Assembly (NCBI GenBank): GCA_022376465.1
Contig: JACDTU010000003.1
Span: 1,426,001 to 1,490,000 of the forward strand
DNA length: 64,000 bases
Source: Cubamyces lactineus
Lineage: Eukaryota; Basidiomycota; Agaricomycetes; Polyporales; Polyporaceae
Direction of reading: 5' to 3'
Translations under genes and position numbers: made by a program
Shown: positions 59,530 through 64,000 of the stretch, piece after piece
Numbering within the stretch: position 1 is the first letter of the stretch
Layout: every line of letters starts with the position of its first letter
Notes under the pieces: model-generated
Seen by the model: the letters and a program-made list of their open reading frames with translations, nothing else
What the model was told of the DNA's origin: nothing
Databases searched by the model: none

Positions 59530-61339
59530 TTATAATTTCGCCTTCGCCTGCTCCTGCCCTTGTCCCGCAACAGGGATGGACACCCGCTCGGCCTGCGCTT
59601 CACGGCCGTCCTCCCACCATACAACTGTAACCGTGATATCGTCCCGGAAGCGCCTGGAGTAAGGCGCGGGGATGCTCGCCAGTTTGCGCAACTGCATGAC
59701 GTCTCCGCCACCCAGAGCATTGCGAATCAGGTGCGCGCCGACATTGTCGTCCTCGAATGCCCAGGCACCCTGCTTCTGCTGCCGCTGTTGGTGCTCCTTG
59801 TTCTTGCCGTCCACGCCTGCTGCGCCGACCGACGTGGGTACGAGCGTAGGAAGGTCCGCCTTGGGTATCGTGCCGCGCAGCCCGGAGAGGTGGCCGCCGA
59901 CGAGTGCGACGACTTCCTCGTTTGAGAGCTCGTCCCAGAGGCCGTCTGTGGCGAGCACAAGGAAACGTAACGCGGACTTGGGCTTGGCCGCGGTGGGGTC
60001 GGGAAGCGGGAGGAAGGAGAGCGGGCGGTGCGTCACGACGGGAGTAGCGATCACGTATGGAGGGGTCTTTAGGGCTGGCGGGGGCGGACGCATGGCTTCA
60101 CCCTTAGGCTCCATGAACGCCTTGTTCAGTCTGTAGGGGGAGGGTTTGAGGTGACATTCAACATGTTCGTTGGTGAACGTGTACGCACACTTCCTGTACT
60201 TCGCGCGGCCACTTGTAGCGGGCGTCGCCGAATGCTCTGCTGGGCTCGAGGCCACCGAGGATACGGCCATTACGGACGACTACGTCCGCCTCGTCAGCGG
60301 GATGTTCAGATTGTAACCTGTCGGACGCTGTGAATAGCTGTTTTGTCATATGGGTGTTCAATAGAATATACCTCTTCAGCTCGTTAGGATTGCGGCCCGT
60401 CTGATCTTCGGTGAGCACTTCGACGCGCCACACACCCTTGCCGTCCTCTGCTTCCTCGTATACGCCCGCCACTGCGCGGCTATCGCCGGTGCATGCGACA
60501 TACATGTTGCGATTTGAGGTGTCCAGCATAGCCAGGAGCGCACAACTGCCTACACAACCGATAGTGAGGGCACGTCGTGCAACACTCATGAACTACGACT
60601 TACCTGACAGGGCGGTACGCATGCTCGAGGCAGCCAAGGGGTGTCCACTCAGGTCGGGTATCAACTTCTTCTTGAGGGCCTCCGAGTCAATGCAATGGTA
60701 GAGAATTTCAAGTGGGGCATTGACGATCTGCTCGTCAAGCTTGGTAAATGCCGCCTCGATGGCGCGAGCCACGTTGGCGGAATTCGAGTCGTACGGGGTT
60801 GAGCTGGAGGAGGGTCGCCACAAGAGTGACTTGGCCTTCTGCATCAGCCCAGTGTCAGATGAAGCTGTCTTTGGGTCATTTATCCGCTGGGCGAGCTCCA
60901 TTGCAACCGTCGGGATTAGGATGTCCGCTAGGACGCGCGAGGTGTGCGGGCCCGCGTGACCGTCCATGATGGCGAAGAAGAGGTAGTCGCCCGGGGGCGC
61001 GGTGTCGGACGCGTCGCGTTCAATCAGCAGGCTGTTGTTCGCGTCTTCGATCGGGTCGTTGGACGAGAGGTACGCGGTGGCGGACTTCCAGACGATGCCG
61101 CCGTGGCGCATGACGCTGTGCGCGGAGGCGTGCTCGCGGAGGCGCACATCGACCTCGTCCTTGGTGAGGAGCGGAATGGTGTGGGTGACGACCTGACGTT
61201 TCCCGTCGGGGCCTGCTGCCTTGACGGGGATGGTAAACGTTTCACGGGTCGGCTTCATGTAGTAGCGGTAGTAGACATAGGTGGGAGCACCGACTAGGAC
61301 GGTAGTGCCCACGATGGGCTTCCAAGCACGTCTGAGCAT
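59530..61339 (-). CDS. PP2C phosphatase, pyruvate dehydrogenase phosphatase-like
   Basis: Metal-dependent Ser/Thr phosphatase resembling mitochondrial PDP1 and yeast Ptc5, which reactivate pyruvate dehydrogenase. ATG 61339: MLRRAWKPIVGTTVLVGAPT, a basic residue cluster then a hydrophobic segment, suggesting a mitochondrial membrane-anchored presequence. PP2C motifs: SNDPIEDANNS, YLFFAIMDGHAG, YVACTGDSRAVAG, GGLEPSRAFGDARYKW, LRFLVLATDGLWDELSNEEV and RFRDDITVTVVWW, providing the usual metal aspartates. Introns fall at about 60600-60555, near 60370-60310 and near 60220-60135. The insert with poly-Gln/Lys (EHQQRQQKQGAWAF) is normal for PDP-like proteins. Stop TAA 59530-59532. Head-to-head with the RF2-like gene. 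Confidence 0.92.
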
Positions 61340-61830
61340 GGCGAATAGGCGACGTAGCACACAACGGCGTGCGAAGACGTTGAGATCGGTAGGTCACTTC
61401 ACAGGTGCCTAGTACGAGAGGTAGAGCTTGAGACATTGCACCGACTCTGAATAGCGGAAACATATGCAGCGCACCAGTTAACAGCCAACATCCGACCCAA
61501 GAGCCAACTAACTAGCAGGTTGTACCGTTAAGCAGTCGCTAGGACAGCTCTGTTCCAGAGATGGGAGAAGGGCGGGAAGAGAGTAGGAAAGCAGGCGGGT
61601 GTGGTATGCTGCTAAGAAGTGCTTGCAGCGGGCGCGCATACACTCGCACGAGCGCTTGCATCGCGCGACGCGAAACGCGTCGCGTGCCGCATTCATACAC
61701 ATCCTCTGCCTTGTTCTCCAGTTACTCTCAGGTCGCCTCCTCGTACATAGCAGCCTCTTTGGCTGTAGCGCAGACCAACACAGCCTTACACAATAGCAGT
61801 TAGCAGTGTGCTTGACATAAAGCCAAGCAT
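61340..61830. other. Bidirectional promoter region
   Basis: 491 nt between divergent PP2C and RF2-like start codons, both products predicted mitochondrial. No gene seen. Confidence 0.5.
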
Positions 61831-63564
61831 ATGCTCACAGCCGCTAGATACTGCGTATGTAGCATTCCCAAAGCGAGCAGCCTGAGCCACGCCGGCAGAC
61901 GGCGGGTGCTTGTCACCGTTAGAGCTCGAAGTTCTCTCGCATCTGCTTTTGCATGCACTTTACGCCCGAATGTCCGCGGCAGAAAATATACAACCTTCGG
62001 TGCCTCCGAGGACCCGCCGACCAGCAAAGCCTTGGACGTGAGCATCCGCGAAACAGTCTCAGGTGTAGAGCGTAGCCTGGAGAATATCCAAGAATACATG
62101 GATTTCGATCGGGTCTCCCAAGAAATTCAGGCCGCTCAAGCATCTTTAGAGGCAAGTACTTCCAATGTGCTGTTGACCTACCCGTACTGACAGTCACACA
62201 GGACCCCTATCTATGGATGGCCAATCCTGGTGCTGCCTCTCGTGCCCAGTCTCGGCTGGCTGAGCTTCAACACCAATTATCGAGTCGCGACCGACTCCAG
62301 AAGAATTTCAAACGTCTCAAGGAGCTCCTGGGTACATCGTCTTTCCGAACTTTGCGTATTCGTTCATCTGACCAGCATTATTTCCCACAAGCCGTCGCCG
62401 AAGCAGCCGAAGACCTCGACCTTCACGCCGCCGTGTTACTAGAACTCCAAGGACTCCGGCGCAGCGCAGACGAATTTCTCACTACGCTATGGCTGTCTCG
62501 ACCTTTGGACCAGAACTCCGCATATATCGATGTCCGGACGGGCTCTGACAGCGCAGCGGCGTGCGATTGGGCGGACAGGCTCGTGCAGATGTACACCAAG
62601 TGGGCGCAGTCCAGAAAGTTTGCAGGTGCGTCTTTCGTGATAAGGCCCTGTCACCGGTGACAGGATTGACGTCGCCTGCATACAGTGAAGACCGTCGAGG
62701 ACACTCACGAGGATCTGGCCGGCCCCAAGGGTACCACTCTTCTGGTCGAAGGCCGCTACGCGTACGGATACACCCAATACGAGTCTGGCATCCACGCTCT
62801 CACCTCTGCGGCTGCATCGGGCGAATTGGGTGCGCGGCCTGCCGCTATCGCAAGCGTGCGCGTATTGCCATACATTGACGAGGACGACGTGACGGCCGGT
62901 GTGGAGCTTGATCCTGCAGATCTTGAGATCGCCACCGTCGCCGGTGAGGGAGCGAGTATGTTTCCGGTGTCACAAAGTAAAGCGTGTAGTGTCGCTGAGA
63001 GCCACACAGAAAACGGGAAGACTACGCCAGAGATGGGGAAGGCTGTGCGCGTGGTACATGTCCCCACAGGGCTTACAGTCACCGTAAGCGAATAGTTTGG
63101 ATGCAGGTTCCTGCGCGCCCCTAACAACCCACTGGAGTAGTGCCAGCGTGAGCCTAGTGTACACCAGAATCGGGTTATGGCGTTGTCTCTGCTTAGGTCA
63201 AAGCTCTACGACGCAGAACTACAGAAGAGGTATAATTGCCTCTACAGCCGCCACCGCGCCTCGACCATGATGCTGAACTGCAATACTCATCCTCCTCCAG
63301 AGCTCATTCAGAGTCCAGCGCTCACAGCGCGCTCCAGGGGACCCCACAAGACACTCCGATCCGCATATACGCTCTCGAAGCAGCCCGCGTCGTCAAGGAC
63401 CTCCGGACCGGCTATGAGGTTTCTTCGGATGGCGTGCAGAAGGTGCTCAACGGTGACCTGGACCGGTGCGTCGTTTCCGTTCCAGGGGCTGTTCTCGCAG
63501 CCATTGACAGGTCCCTCGCAGCTTCATGGAGGCTAGCTTGCGAAAGTTCAGGAAGAAACACTGA
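61831..63564 (+). CDS. RF2-like organellar release-factor paralogue lacking GGQ and SPF
   Basis: Class-I peptide-release-factor homologue of the bacterial RF2 type, 437 residues, predicted mitochondrial. Exons: 61831-62151, 62202-62331, 62392-62625, 62686-62943, 63010-63083, 63141-63229, 63301-63465, 63522-63564; all phases agree. The Arg-rich N-terminus (about residues 1-60) is a likely presequence. Domain 1 keeps SLEDPYLWMANP. The core keeps SAYIDVRTGSD, ACDWADRLVQMYTKWAQSRK, GRYAYGYTQYESGIH, LPYIDEDD and LDPADLEIATV, then AVRVVHVPTGLTVT, NRVMALSLLRSKLYDAEL, ARVVKDLRTGYEV, VLNGDLDRFMEASL and a basic tail RKFRKKH. The decoding loop reads TSAAASGE (residues 268-275) instead of an SPF-type loop. 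The segment expected to hold GGQ reads ENGKTTPEMGK, with no GGQ in any frame. Probably not a working peptidyl-tRNA hydrolase; the role is unknown. Confidence 0.88.
62944..63009 (+). other. 66-nt intron at the site of the missing GGQ loop
   Basis: GTGAGG donor and CACACAG acceptor. Its length is a multiple of three and it has no in-frame stop, so retention would insert 22 residues at the position where GGQ normally sits. Neither form contains GGQ. Confidence 0.7.
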
Positions 63565-64000
63565 AAGGTCCGCTATTCCTCGCGCAGCCCGCTCCACTCC
63601 CCCGCTGTAGCGTGACGGGGCACAGCGTTATTCTATACGCCAGTTTATGCGTTCTCACAAGGGATATTTGCTCGATGTATCTCACAAAGTTTATAATCGC
63701 CGCTTCCATCCAGGCCGGAACCCACTCCGCGACCGCGCGGGTCGCCCGCTGCCAGTGCGGCACAGAACGTTCTCCGCAGACGAAGAAGGTCAATCTCAGA
63801 TACGATATAGAATAGTTGGTATCATACAATATCATAAAGTCGTCGAGAAACCACGCCCTGCTACCACACCCGAGCCCGCCCAATCTGGTACGTACGCGCG
63901 CCCCCAAAGCAGTAAAACGCTATCCGCTTCGCAAAATCCGAGGTCAGGTCCGCTCATCCCGTCCGCCATCCCGATTCCCACCCGAAGACGCATATGCCGG
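63565..64000. other. Right edge, no gene recognised
   Basis: 436 nt. The minus strand is open at 63548-63907, but the codons and content are not convincing. May be the 3' or 5' flank of a gene outside the window. Confidence 0.4.

Noticed and set aside
62905..63080. Hidden GGQ motif of the RF2-like gene in another frame
   Set aside because: All three frames were read through this interval, with and without the intron; none encodes GGQ.

Overview
The window is nuclear DNA of a filamentous basidiomycete, most likely an Agaricomycete. Genes are dense and lie on both strands. Nearly all coding regions are broken by introns of about 50-75 nt with GT..AG ends, and codon third positions are GC-rich. 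The gene set is fungal: a velvet regulator, AA3-type GMC oxidoreductases, a GH53 galactanase and a two-HMG-box regulator. I see no transposon, CRISPR array, rRNA or convincing tRNA.

Layout. 1-7.7 kb: two minus-strand GMC oxidoreductase paralogues in tandem, the first cut off by the left edge. 9.6-10.96 kb: secreted GH53 endo-galactanase. 11.4-14.7 kb: AFG1-like mitochondrial ATPase and a nicotinamidase with a C-terminal membrane anchor. 15.9-23.4 kb, minus strand: Tda3-like FAD oxidoreductase, small SBDS/Rtc3-like protein, MLH3. 24.1-24.8 kb: a coding-like but frame-broken stretch. 25-27.1 kb: TPR-SET protein. 28-31.7 kb: CAP/PR-1 protein, prefoldin subunit 2 and, divergently, the 23 kDa complex I subunit. 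33.3 kb: weak hypothetical gene. 34.4-37.6 kb: INO80-F-domain protein divergent from the GRIM-19/B16.6 complex I subunit. 38.5-40.7 kb: two-HMG-box protein. 41-45.7 kb: GNAT acetyltransferase divergent from a long PPR protein. 45.9-50.6 kb: velvet factor divergent from ArfGAP1/Gcs1. 51-59.2 kb: F-box protein, C2H2 zinc-finger factor, USP-type deubiquitinase. 59.5-63.6 kb: PDP-like mitochondrial PP2C divergent from a release-factor-2-like protein.

Themes. At least six genes point to mitochondria (AFG1-like, two complex I subunits, PPR, PP2C, RF2-like), often as one partner of a head-to-head pair. Regulators of development and chromatin form a second group (velvet, HMG, INO80-F, SET, zinc finger, F-box). 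There is no operon-like pathway and no classic secondary-metabolite cluster.

Most notable: the RF2-like gene at 61831-63564 keeps the overall class-I release factor fold but has neither the catalytic GGQ nor an SPF-like decoding tripeptide. Also notable are an 8-nt micro-exon encoding the FAD-binding glycines in both GMC paralogues, a tail-anchored nicotinamidase, a velvet domain split by about 290 residues, a 590-nt terminal intron in the Tda3-like gene, and a 15-G run that serves as a polypyrimidine tract. Exon joins were made by eye from splice consensus and protein continuity; none is tested by transcript data.
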